In this document: positions 1 through 5,769 of the stretch, one piece after another
Position numbering within the stretch: position 1 is the first letter of the stretch
Layout: the number at the start of each line of letters is the position of its first letter
Origin: Frankiales bacterium
GTDB taxonomy: Bacteria; Actinomycetota; Actinomycetes; Mycobacteriales; SCTD01
Length of the DNA: 13,777 bases
Assembly: GCA_025966295.1 (NCBI GenBank)
Contig: JAOPVD010000318.1
Location: forward strand, 1-13,777
Direction: 5' to 3'
Made by a program: the position numbers and the translations under genes
The notes under the pieces: generated by a model
The model's input: the letters and a program-made list of their open reading frames with translations, nothing else
What the model was told of the DNA's origin: nothing
The model's database searches: none

Positions 1-17
1 GGCGGCTCGGTCCAATG

Positions 18-36
18 GATACCCCTGACGGGTATC
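18..36. promoter_or_regulatory. CsoR-like operator candidate 1
   Basis: A perfect inverted repeat with 7-base arms, GATACCC and GGGTATC, around a 5-base spacer CTGAC. G/C tracts flanked by ATA/TAT are typical of operators bound by the CsoR/RcnR/FrmR (DUF156) family of metal- or sulfur-responsive repressors. The first rightward gene starts at 198 and has no link to metals, so the site more likely serves a leftward gene beyond the window edge. The regulator itself is not visible here. Confidence 0.45.
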
Positions 37-56
37 ATGGTGGATGCCGTCAGGTT

Positions 57-72
57 TACCCCTAGGGGGTAT
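57..72. promoter_or_regulatory. CsoR-like operator candidate 2
   Basis: TACCCC-TAG-GGGGTA is an inverted repeat with 6-base arms (57-62 and 66-71). Its sequence resembles site 1 (18-36), and the two centres are about 37 bases apart. On the minus strand it reads ATACCCCCTAGGGGTA, close to the C-tract/G-tract operators known for copper-sensing CsoR proteins. A pair of sites is consistent with cooperative repression of a leftward promoter. Assignment rests on pattern only. Confidence 0.45.
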
Positions 73-197
73 CTGTTGTCAAGCGTGGACCTCCTGCCGC
101 GGGCGCCACAGCGGATGCGGGGTGCACACGCTCGGCCGGCCAGGGGTCCCGGCGTACGCTGCGCGTGGTCGCGACGGAACGACCGGAAGGTGGCGCG

Positions 198-1580
198 GTG
201 ACGACGACACTGGCGGTGAGCCCTCTCGATGAGGCTGCCCGCATGGCCGCCGTCCGCCGCTTCGAGGTCCTCGACACCCCGCCTGACGGCAGCTTTGACC
301 GCATCACCGCGCTGGCGGCGCGGCTGTTCGACGTGCCGATCGCGATCGTGAGCGTCGTCGACACCGACCGGATCTGGTTCAAGTCCCGGCATGGCCTGCC
401 CGAGGACGTCACCGAGATCGGTCGCGCGCCGGGGCTGTGCGCCTCCGCCATCCTGGGTCACGAGCCCTGGGTCGTGACCGACGCCCCGCACGACCCCCGG
501 ACGCTCGCCAACCCGCTGGTGGCGGGCTCGTTCGGGCTGCGGTTCTACGTGGGCATGCCGCTGACGACGAGCGACGGCCACAACCTCGGCACGCTGTGCG
601 TCATCGACCGGCAGCCGCGCACGGTCTCCGACAACGAGCTGGCGGCGCTGCGCGACCTGGCCGCCACGGTCGTCGACCAGCTGGAGCTGCGGCTGCGAAC
701 CCGTGAGGTCGTCCGCGCCGAGAGCGACCTGCGCCGGGACGCCGAGCGGCTCGCCGACGCCCTGCAGAACAGCCTGCTCCCGCCGCGACCACCCACCGTG
801 CCGGGCATGGAGGTGGGGACCGGGTTCGTGGCCGGCGAGCGCGGCCTGGCGGTCGGCGGGGACTTCTTCGACGTCTTCCGCCTCGCCAGCAACGACTGGG
901 CGCTGGTGCTCGGGGACGTCTGCGGCAAGGGCGCCCGGGCCGCGACACTGACCGCGCTCGCGCGGTGGACGGTGCGGGCCGCCGCCGTGCACCAGTTCGC
1001 CCCCAGCGCGGTCCTCAAGGACCTCAATGCCGCCCTGCTCGCCGACGGCGACGCCGACGACCACTTCTGCACGACGGTGTTCGGTCGGCTCCAGCTGGAC
1101 ACCCGCGGTGCCTGGCTGACGCTGGCCATCGCCGGCCACCCGCAGCCGGTGCTGCTGCGCGCCTCCGGCGCCCTCGAGCGCCGCGGTGTCCCGTCGCTGC
1201 CGCTCGGTATGTTCTCCGACGTCGAGCCCGTCGACGACCGGGTCGGGCTCGGTCCGGGGGACAGCCTCGTCTTCTATACCGACGGCATCGTCGAGGCCCG
1301 CGACGCCAGCGGCCAGCTGTTCGGCGACGCCGGCCTGCTGGAGGTGCTGGCTGACTGCGTCGGCCTCACCGCGCAGCAGGTCGCCGACCGGGTCCTGCAG
1401 GCCGCCCAGGGCTTCGCGCCGGACGGCCTCACCGACGACGCGGCCGTCCTGGTGGTCCGGGTGCCCCTCGACGCCCAGAGCGACCCGCTCGGTCGGCTCA
1501 CCGCCGCCACCGGGGTCCCAGCTGACCAGCTCGAGCTGCCCGACTACCCGCACGGCCCGGACGGGGGGCCGCCGTGCTGA
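198..1580 (+). CDS. GAF-domain PP2C (SpoIIE-type) serine phosphatase
   Basis: 460 residues. A sensory GAF domain (about 18-165) has the GAF-typical GTLCVID strand at 131-137. A short helical linker leads into LQNSLLPP (189-196), usual at the start of RsbU/SpoIIE phosphatase domains. The metal-binding acidic motifs are intact: GGDFFD (220-225), GD-VCGKG (239-245), TDG (361-363) and TDD (412-414). Family members dephosphorylate STAS anti-anti-sigma proteins, freeing sigma factors in response to a signal sensed by GAF; the substrate here is unknown. GTG 198 is chosen because GGAAGG lies 8 bases upstream; GTG 165 is in frame but lacks a good ribosome binding site. The end overlaps the next gene by 7 bases, so the two are probably translationally coupled and act in one pathway. 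Confidence 0.93.
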   Translation: MTTTLAVSPLDEAARMAAVRRFEVLDTPPDGSFDRITALAARLFDVPIAIVSVVDTDRIWFKSRHGLPEDVTEIGRAPGLCASAILGHEPWVVTDAPHDPRTLANPLVAGSFGLRFYVGMPLTTSDGHNLGTLCVIDRQPRTVSDNELAALRDLAATVVDQLELRLRTREVVRAESDLRRDAERLADALQNSLLPPRPPTVPGMEVGTGFVAGERGLAVGGDFFDVFRLASNDWALVLGDVCGKGARAATLTALARWTVRAAAVHQFAPSAVLKDLNAALLADGDADDHFCTTVFGRLQLDTRGAWLTLAIAGHPQPVLLRASGALERRGVPSLPLGMFSDVEPVDDRVGLGPGDSLVFYTDGIVEARDASGQLFGDAGLLEVLADCVGLTAQQVADRVLQAAQGFAPDGLTDDAAVLVVRVPLDAQSDPLGRLTAATGVPADQLELPDYPHGPDGGPPC

Positions 1581-2563
1581 TCGAGGTGGACGCCCTGACC
1601 GGCGAGGTCGGGCAGCACGTGGTGTCGTTCTACGACCACGACGAGGCGCTGGCACTGACGGTCGGCAGCTTCCTCGGCGCCGGCCTGGCGGCCGGTGAGG
1701 CGGCGATCGTCGTGGCCACCCCGGCCCACCGGGAGCTGTTCGACGCCGCGCTCGAGGCCGCCGGCATCGACCTGGCCTTCGCACGGGCAGCCGGCCAGTA
1801 CGTCAGCCTCGACGCCGCCGAGCTGCTCGCCGCGTTCCTCGTCGCCGGGCAGCCCGATCCGGCGCTGTTCGACGCCACCGTCGGCGCGCTGGTGCGGCAG
1901 AGCGCCACGGGCCGGCCGGTGCGGGTGTTCGGCGAGATGGTCGCGCTGCTCTGGGACGACGGCGCGGTCACCGCCGCGATGGCGCTCGAGCAGCTCTGGA
2001 ACGCCACGACCCGCGTCGCCCCCTTCGCCCTGCTGTGCGCCTACCCGCAGCGCGCCTTGGGCGACTCGTCGGCGCGCCGCGAGGCGATCTGCATGCACCA
2101 CAACGCGGTCGTGGCGACCGTGCAGCCGCCGACACCCCGGCGCGACCGAGCGGCGCGGCGGTTCGAGCCCACGGCGTCGTCCGCGGCCGCCGCCCGGCGC
2201 TTCGTCACCGACCAGCTCCACGGCTGGCAGCTCGGCGGGCTCGTCGACGCGGCCGGGCTCATCGTCAGCGAGCTGGTCGGCAACGCGGTCCGGCACAGCA
2301 CCGGGCGCTTCCACGTCGGCGTGCTGAACCTCCCGGACGGCGTGCGCGTCACCGTCGCCGACCTGTCACCCCAGCCGCCGACCGTCCGCACCGTCGAGGA
2401 GACGGCCACCAGCGGCCGCGGCATGCACCTGATCGCGGCGCTCGCCCGGAGCTGGGGGACCGACGTGCACGGTGGCGGCAAGACCGTCTGGGCCGAGATC
2501 GCCGTACCGGAGCTCGCCCGGCTCACGACGAGCGCCCGGGCGGTCGACCCCGCGCAGCCGTAG
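1574..2563 (+). CDS. MEDS sensory domain fused to RsbW-like HATPase_c
   Basis: 329 residues, GTG start inside the end of the phosphatase gene with a G-rich ribosome binding site (1563-1568). Residues 12-180 match the MEDS (DcmR-type sensory) fold: HVVSFYDHD near the start, GEAAIVVATP at 41-50, VRVFGEMV at 117-124 and a C-terminal YPQ. Residues 200-312 are a GHKL ATPase of the anti-sigma kinase type: N-box E233...N237 (SELVGNAVRH), acidic VADLSP around D263, and the glycine-rich GRGMHLI at 281-287. It probably binds or phosphorylates a STAS-type antagonist and thereby controls a sigma factor, with MEDS as input and the upstream phosphatase as counterpart. No STAS or sigma gene is adjacent, so the partner is unknown. 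Domain calls are secure; the role is inferred. Confidence 0.9.
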   Translation: MLIEVDALTGEVGQHVVSFYDHDEALALTVGSFLGAGLAAGEAAIVVATPAHRELFDAALEAAGIDLAFARAAGQYVSLDAAELLAAFLVAGQPDPALFDATVGALVRQSATGRPVRVFGEMVALLWDDGAVTAAMALEQLWNATTRVAPFALLCAYPQRALGDSSARREAICMHHNAVVATVQPPTPRRDRAARRFEPTASSAAAARRFVTDQLHGWQLGGLVDAAGLIVSELVGNAVRHSTGRFHVGVLNLPDGVRVTVADLSPQPPTVRTVEETATSGRGMHLIAALARSWGTDVHGGGKTVWAEIAVPELARLTTSARAVDPAQP

Positions 2564-2574
2564 GTCCAGCCGGT

Positions 2575-2591
2575 GCCCGACGTCGTCGGGC
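2575..2591 (+). terminator. hairpin after the phosphatase/HATPase pair
   Basis: GCCCGAC-GTC-GTCGGGC, a perfect 7-base stem starting 12 bases after the MEDS-HATPase stop. There is no T-tract, as is common for actinobacterial terminators. It lies in the convergent gap (2564-2652), so it could work for either direction. No gene is visible in the rest of that gap. Confidence 0.4.
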
Positions 2592-2652
2592 GTCGCGAGC
2601 CCAGCCGCGTACGGCGCCTTCGTGGGCGGGGCTACGCGCGCCGGCTGAGCCG

Positions 2653-2811
2653 CTAGGCGTGCGAGCGGCCCTTGAACATCGACCACCCACCGGGGCCGAC
2701 GGCGCACGCGACGACGAGCACCACGATGCCGAAGATGATCTGCCCCTGCACGAGCTGCACGATGCCGAAGATGGCGAGGAGGAACGCGGCGACAGAAAGA
2801 AGGATGCCCAT
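2653..2811 (-). CDS. small two-helix membrane protein (52 aa)
   Basis: Translating the minus strand from ATG 2811 to TAG 2653 gives 52 residues, mostly hydrophobic. It starts MGILLSVAAFLLAIFGI, has a short polar VQGQ turn, then a second hydrophobic stretch IIFGIVVLVVACAV. It ends with GPGGWS and a basic tail KGRSHA. The layout is two membrane helices with a short loop and a cytosolic basic end. Small actinobacterial membrane proteins with a GPGG-(W/Y)-S element exist, but I know no function. A GGAG lies 4 bases before the ATG. It follows the coiled-coil gene by 30 bases on the same strand. A stress-type promoter may lie just upstream (2821-2847), which would give it a nearly leaderless transcript. 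Confidence 0.72.
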   Translation of the reverse strand: MGILLSVAAFLLAIFGIVQLVQGQIIFGIVVLVVACAVGPGGWSMFKGRSHA

Positions 2812-2820
2812 GGCGCTCCG

Positions 2821-2847
2821 TTACCCCGAATCGGCGCCGCATCACAC
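2821..2847 (-). promoter_or_regulatory. possible SigB/SigF-type stress promoter
   Basis: On the minus strand GTGT (2847-2844) is followed after 17 bases by GGGTAA (2826-2821). This resembles the actinobacterial general-stress promoter (GTTT/GTGT, 14-17 bases, GGGTAA/T). The -35 half overlaps the stop codon of the coiled-coil gene. A start site 6-8 bases past the -10 would fall only a few bases before the ATG at 2811. Short motifs arise by chance in GC-rich DNA, so confidence is low. Confidence 0.3.
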
Positions 2848-3075
2848 CTTTCGCAGCAAAGCATCCCGCCGCGCTTCCAGCTCGGCGAGGAAGAACTCCT
2901 GCTCCTCGGCCTGCGTGATGAGCGCGGCCAGGTCCTGCGCGTCCCACGGCGCGTCGCGCTGCTCGCCGATCTGCCGCCGCAGGTCCTGCGCGGTGCGGCG
3001 CAGCTCGGCGATCTCCTCCGCGAGCAGCCGCAGCTCCTCGCGCAGCTCGGTCGTGCGCTGGTCGTCGTCAGCCAT
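2842..3075 (-). CDS. small charged coiled-coil protein (77 aa)
   Basis: 77 residues, starting MADDDQRTTELREEL. Long heptad-like runs of Leu, Glu and Arg (about 8-39 and 50-75) surround a short break (DAPWDAQ), so two helices, perhaps a helical hairpin or dimer. There is no signal peptide, membrane segment or enzyme motif. The ATG at 3075 is preceded by GAGGGGG (6 bases away), a strong site; an upstream in-frame start at 3126 would add a Pro/Gly-rich segment unlike the rest. It is divergent from the second HATPase gene, with 140 bases between. Function not recognised. Confidence 0.7.
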   Translation of the reverse strand: MADDDQRTTELREELRLLAEEIAELRRTAQDLRRQIGEQRDAPWDAQDLAALITQAEEQEFFLAELEARRDALLRKV

Positions 3076-3215
3076 GCCCGCCCCCTCGGAAGGTGGCTGC
3101 GGCGTGCCCGGGCCGCCCCGGTCCAACCGCGGCCGCGGAACTGCCGCCGGCAGGTTCGAGGTTGCCCTCAGTGGGGCACTATCGACGCAAGGTCACCCCG
3201 AGAGGAGCTTTGTTC

Positions 3216-4097
3216 GTGACCCAGCAGCACCCGGGCACGTCGGTGCGGCTGCAGCTCGAGCCCGCCGCTACGGCCGCCAGCCTGGTGCGACGGGAGCTGC
3301 GCCAGCTCACGTGCAGCACCGGCTTCGCCCGGCGGCTCGACGACGCCCAGCTCGCGGCCACGGAGCTGGTCACCAACGCGGTGCTGCACGGCCGTGAGCC
3401 GATCACCGTCGAGATCGTGGTGACCGCCGACGTGCTGCGGGTAGCGGTCACGGACGGCAGCGGGGTGAGCCCCTCCTTCAGCCTGCTCGACCCGACGGCC
3501 GTCACCGGTCGCGGCCTGCTGCTGGTCGCGTCCGTCGCCGACCGCTGGGGCGTCGAGCCGCAGCCCGACGGCAAGACCGTCTGGATGGAGCTGGCGAGCA
3601 GCACGCCGTCGGCGGACGAGGCCGCCGACATCGCGTTCCTGCTCGAGTCCTGGGGCGACGAGCTCGCGACCGACCCGGCCCTCGAGCAGGTCCGCGTCGT
3701 GCTCACCGACCTCGACGTCCCGCTGCTCGTGGAGAGCGAGGCACACGACGACGCCCTCCTGCGTGAGCTGGCCCTGCTCGCGCACGCCGACGGCACCGAG
3801 CCGCGGCTGCGGGAAGCGGCGCAGCAGATCCTGGGGGCCGCGGGCGCCTTCGAGTCGGTGCGGGGCGAGCTCAAGCGGCAGCTGGCCGTGGCCGCCGCGC
3901 ATGACTGCGCCCAGCTCGACGTCGAGGTGCGCCTCACCCGGTCGGAGGCGGAGCTCGTGCGCGACTACAGCCACGCCCTGGAGCACGCCGACCGGCTGTG
4001 CGCGGGCGACGGGTTGCTGACGGCGCAGCCGCGGCTGCAGGCCGCCTCGACCCGGCGGGACTACCTGCGCCGGATCCTGGCCCAGCTGAGCAGCTGA
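3216..4097 (+). CDS. RsbW-like HATPase_c protein with helical C-terminal extension
   Basis: 293 residues from GTG 3216, which has AGAGGAG (3201-3207) 8 bases upstream. A longer reading from 3093 would run through the probable promoter region and is rejected. Residues 8-128 form a GHKL ATPase of the anti-sigma kinase type: N-box E50...N54 (ATELVTNAVLHG), acidic VTDGSG (D80), glycine motif TGRGLLLV (97-104) and the family-typical DGKTVWMEL at 118-126. The remaining ~165 residues are unusual: an Ala/Leu/Glu-rich helical region with heptad-like spacing (about 132-290) and no domain I recognise. Stand-alone RsbW proteins are about 140-160 residues, so this is a real extension that may hold a partner. 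The ATPase is assigned; sigma or anti-anti-sigma partner unknown. Confidence 0.88.
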   Translation: MTQQHPGTSVRLQLEPAATAASLVRRELRQLTCSTGFARRLDDAQLAATELVTNAVLHGREPITVEIVVTADVLRVAVTDGSGVSPSFSLLDPTAVTGRGLLLVASVADRWGVEPQPDGKTVWMELASSTPSADEAADIAFLLESWGDELATDPALEQVRVVLTDLDVPLLVESEAHDDALLRELALLAHADGTEPRLREAAQQILGAAGAFESVRGELKRQLAVAAAHDCAQLDVEVRLTRSEAELVRDYSHALEHADRLCAGDGLLTAQPRLQAASTRRDYLRRILAQLSS

Positions 4098-4104
4098 GCG
4101 AGCG

Positions 4105-4359
4105 CTACTGGAGCGGCGGCGTCTCGCGCAGCAGCCGCAGGCCGTCATGGGCCAGCTGCTCCTGCACGGGCTCGGGTGCGTCCTCGTCGCCCCACAGCAG
4201 CAGCGACAGGTCCATCCGGGCCCGGACCAGCTCTCCCGACGGCGTCACCCCGTGGAAGGCGGCGTCGTACCGGCGGAACGCCTCGGTCAGCCGTTCGTCG
4301 AGCGAGGCGTGCTCGGCGACGAAGGCGTCCGGGTCGCGGCGCTGATCTGGCGTGCTCAT
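4105..4359 (-). CDS. hypothetical protein (84 aa)
   Basis: 84 residues, ATG at 4359 with TAGGA about 9 bases upstream. It is acidic and mostly helical (DAFVAEHASLDERLTEAFRR), with no membrane segment, signal or known motif. It ends only 7 bases from the end of the convergent HATPase gene and follows the Cys/His-rich gene by 30 bases, so those two probably share a transcript. Codon third positions are G/C-rich in this frame. I do not recognise the family. Confidence 0.65.
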   Translation of the reverse strand: MSTPDQRRDPDAFVAEHASLDERLTEAFRRYDAAFHGVTPSGELVRARMDLSLLLWGDEDAPEPVQEQLAHDGLRLLRETPPLQ

Positions 4360-4389
4360 CGCGCCGGTCCTACCCGGGCGGTGCCGAGA

Positions 4390-4731
4390 TCACCCTCGGT
4401 GCTGGTCGTGAGCGTCCTCCCGGTCCGGTCCGGCCGGCAGCCGCTCGCCGCCGGCACGGGGCTGCACGACGTGCCGGGTCAACGCCGACCGCACCGGGTC
4501 CTGCGGGCCGCCCCCGTGCACCGGACGCACGTACGGGCCGACGGTCGCCGGGACCTCATCGGGAACGACGACGGCCGTCGCCGGCAGCGCCGTACGCAGG
4601 GCGACGGTCAGGACCAGTCCGCGCCGGTAGCCGGTGCAGTCGCAGCCGGCGCAGTCGGTGCCGCGCCGGTAGTGCTCGTGCGCGTCCTTGCGGTGGCCAC
4701 AGCCGCAGACGCGACGGAGGCGGACGGCCAT
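4390..4731 (-). CDS. Cys/His-rich zinc-ribbon-like small protein (113 aa)
   Basis: 113 residues from ATG 4731, with GGGAG 5 bases upstream; a longer reading from 4779 is possible but has no better site. The N-terminal ~38 residues carry a dense metal-ligand pattern: CGCGH (9-13), HEHYRRG (18-24), then DCAGCDC (26-32) followed by TGYRRG. Four to five Cys plus three His suggest a structural zinc site. This kind of short CxCGH...HEHYRxGxDC domain recurs in hypothetical proteins of actinobacteria. Residues 40-113 are Pro/Gly/Arg-rich and look disordered, though third codon positions stay G/C-rich, so the frame seems real to the end. Function unknown; a nucleic-acid or protein-binding ribbon is a guess. 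A FliA-like promoter may lie upstream (4772-4798). Confidence 0.68.
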   Translation of the reverse strand: MAVRLRRVCGCGHRKDAHEHYRRGTDCAGCDCTGYRRGLVLTVALRTALPATAVVVPDEVPATVGPYVRPVHGGGPQDPVRSALTRHVVQPRAGGERLPAGPDREDAHDQHRG

Positions 4732-4771
4732 GGGGGCTCCCGGGGGCAGAAGGGCAACGGTCCTGATCAAG

Positions 4772-4798
4772 ATCGTCACTGCGGGTGCCCGGATTGAG
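4772..4798 (-). promoter_or_regulatory. possible FliA/WhiG-type promoter (imperfect)
   Basis: On the minus strand CTCAA (4798-4794), 16 bases, then GACGAT (4777-4772). The actinobacterial sigma28-type form is roughly CTCAA, 15-17 bases, GCCGAA/T, so one -10 base differs. Spacer length and distance to the start codon (about 40 bases) match the better copy at 12389-12415. Supported mainly by that agreement. The rest of the 4732-4852 gap shows no gene. Confidence 0.3.
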
Positions 4799-4852
4799 CC
4801 AGGTCACCCGTTTGCCACGCCTGTACGGCGGATCGCCGCTGCTCCGAACGGC

Positions 4853-5593
4853 TCAGGAGGCGGCCGCGGGGCCCTCCGCAGCCTGTTCCATGTGGGCCTG
4901 CACGGTGGCCCGCACCTGGCGCTCCATGGCGCGCGCCAGGTGGGCGTCGACGGCGAGCTGCGCCAGCGGCTTGAGGCGGTTGATGAGCTCGCCGATCTCG
5001 GCCAGCGAGGCGTCGTACGACTGCGCGGCCGGCAGCACCACGTGGTCGGCCACGGCGCCGACCAACCGGGCGGCGGAGGCCTCCATGTCACGGGCGAGGG
5101 AGGCCGACAGGCCCAGCACGATGCCCAACGGGATGCCGGCCTTGACCAGCTCGGAGCCGGCGTGCAGCAGCCGTGGCGACGGCACCCGGAAGCGGTCGCC
5201 CTCGGGCACCAGCAGCTCCTGCTCCAGCGCCACCCGCACGTTGTCATCGGTGAGCTGGTCGGCGCCGTAGCGCTCCACCACCTGCTCCCAGGTGACGTAG
5301 TCGTCGACCTCGTCCGACCAGGGGGTGGTGAGCACCTCCTCGAGCCCGAGCAGGTCGGTGAGGTTGCGTCCGCGCTGCCAGGCCTCGAGGAACTCCGCGA
5401 TGTGGGCGAAGGTGTAGCCCTTCTCCAGCAGGGAGGCGATCAGGCGCAGCCGGGCGAGGTGCGGCTCGCCGTAGATGCCGGTGCGGCCCTCGCGGCGGGG
5501 CGCCGGCAGCAGGCCGCGGTCCTGGTAGACGCGGACGTTGCGCACGGTGGTCCCGGCCGCCCGCGCCAGGTCGTCGATCCGGTACTCCGCCAC
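4853..5593 (-). CDS. MerR-family transcriptional regulator
   Basis: 246 residues. The N-terminal winged helix-turn-helix is clear: YRIDDLARAAGTTVRNVRVYQ (4-24), then DRGLLPAPRR, GRTGIYGEPHLARLRLI and the second helix pair KGYTFAHI. The ~170-residue C-terminal part is helical and lacks the metal-binding Cys of MerR/CueR/SoxR, so it probably senses an organic ligand or acts without metal. The start is GTG 5593, with AGAGGG about 5 bases upstream. It is divergent from the membrane protein/monooxygenase operon across 176 bases, the usual arrangement for a local regulator, and likely binds the dyad at 5718-5739. Ligand unknown. Confidence 0.9.
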   Translation of the reverse strand: MAEYRIDDLARAAGTTVRNVRVYQDRGLLPAPRREGRTGIYGEPHLARLRLIASLLEKGYTFAHIAEFLEAWQRGRNLTDLLGLEEVLTTPWSDEVDDYVTWEQVVERYGADQLTDDNVRVALEQELLVPEGDRFRVPSPRLLHAGSELVKAGIPLGIVLGLSASLARDMEASAARLVGAVADHVVLPAAQSYDASLAEIGELINRLKPLAQLAVDAHLARAMERQVRATVQAHMEQAAEGPAAAS

Positions 5594-5676
5594 CGCCGCC
5601 CTCTCTGGCGCGCCCGCCCCACCCTCGCGTCAGCACGCCCCAGCGTGGTGCCGGGAGGAGTTCTGAGGACGTAGGC

Positions 5677-5690
5677 GGGGGACATCCCCC
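5677..5690. promoter_or_regulatory. short palindrome upstream of operon promoter
   Basis: GGGGGA-CA-TCCCCC, perfect 6-base arms, ends directly before the -35 element at 5691. It could be a second operator or an upstream activator site, or serve the divergent regulator gene. It is low-complexity and might be chance in GC-rich DNA. Confidence 0.3.
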
Positions 5691-5718
5691 TTGACCCGGC
5701 CAATCTACCCCGGATAAC
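5691..5718 (+). promoter_or_regulatory. sigma70-like promoter of membrane protein/monooxygenase operon
   Basis: TTGACC (5691-5696), 16-base spacer, GATAAC (5713-5718). It lies about 50 bases before the GTG at 5770. The operator-like dyad begins at the last base of the -10, so a bound protein would cover the start site. Confidence 0.5.
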
Positions 5719-5739
5719 GTGACAACGGTCAATGTCACG
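5718..5739. promoter_or_regulatory. perfect dyad, likely operator of the divergent MerR regulator
   Basis: CGTGACA, an 8-base spacer ACGGTCAA, then TGTCACG: 7-base arms match perfectly. A smaller TGAC-AACG-GTCA repeat is nested at 5720-5731. The position just downstream of the -10 fits repression. It does not fit the classic MerR mode, in which the dyad fills a 19-20 base promoter spacer. It is the strongest candidate site between the two divergent genes. An upstream GTG (5719) falls inside it, which argues against starting the membrane protein there. Confidence 0.55.
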
Positions 5740-5769
5740 ATGATGAACGCACCAACAAGGGAGTGCACG

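Noticed and set aside
1..38. A leftward gene beginning at minus-strand ATG 38-36
   Set aside because: Only 12 codons are visible, the ATG touches the operator-like repeat, and no ribosome binding site is evident. It cannot be supported from this window.
30..72. GGGTAT at 30-35 and 67-72 as SigB/SigF -10 elements for the phosphatase gene
   Set aside because: The only GTTT (54-57) is 9 bases from the second GGGTAT, too close, and none precedes the first. Both are halves of inverted repeats, so an operator reading fits better.
3152..3187. Stress or sigma70 promoter before the second HATPase gene
   Set aside because: GGTT and TTGCCC elements exist, but no -10 lies at proper spacing (GGGGCA or CACTAT at wrong distances). 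A 5+5 TGCCC/GGGCA repeat is too short to call.
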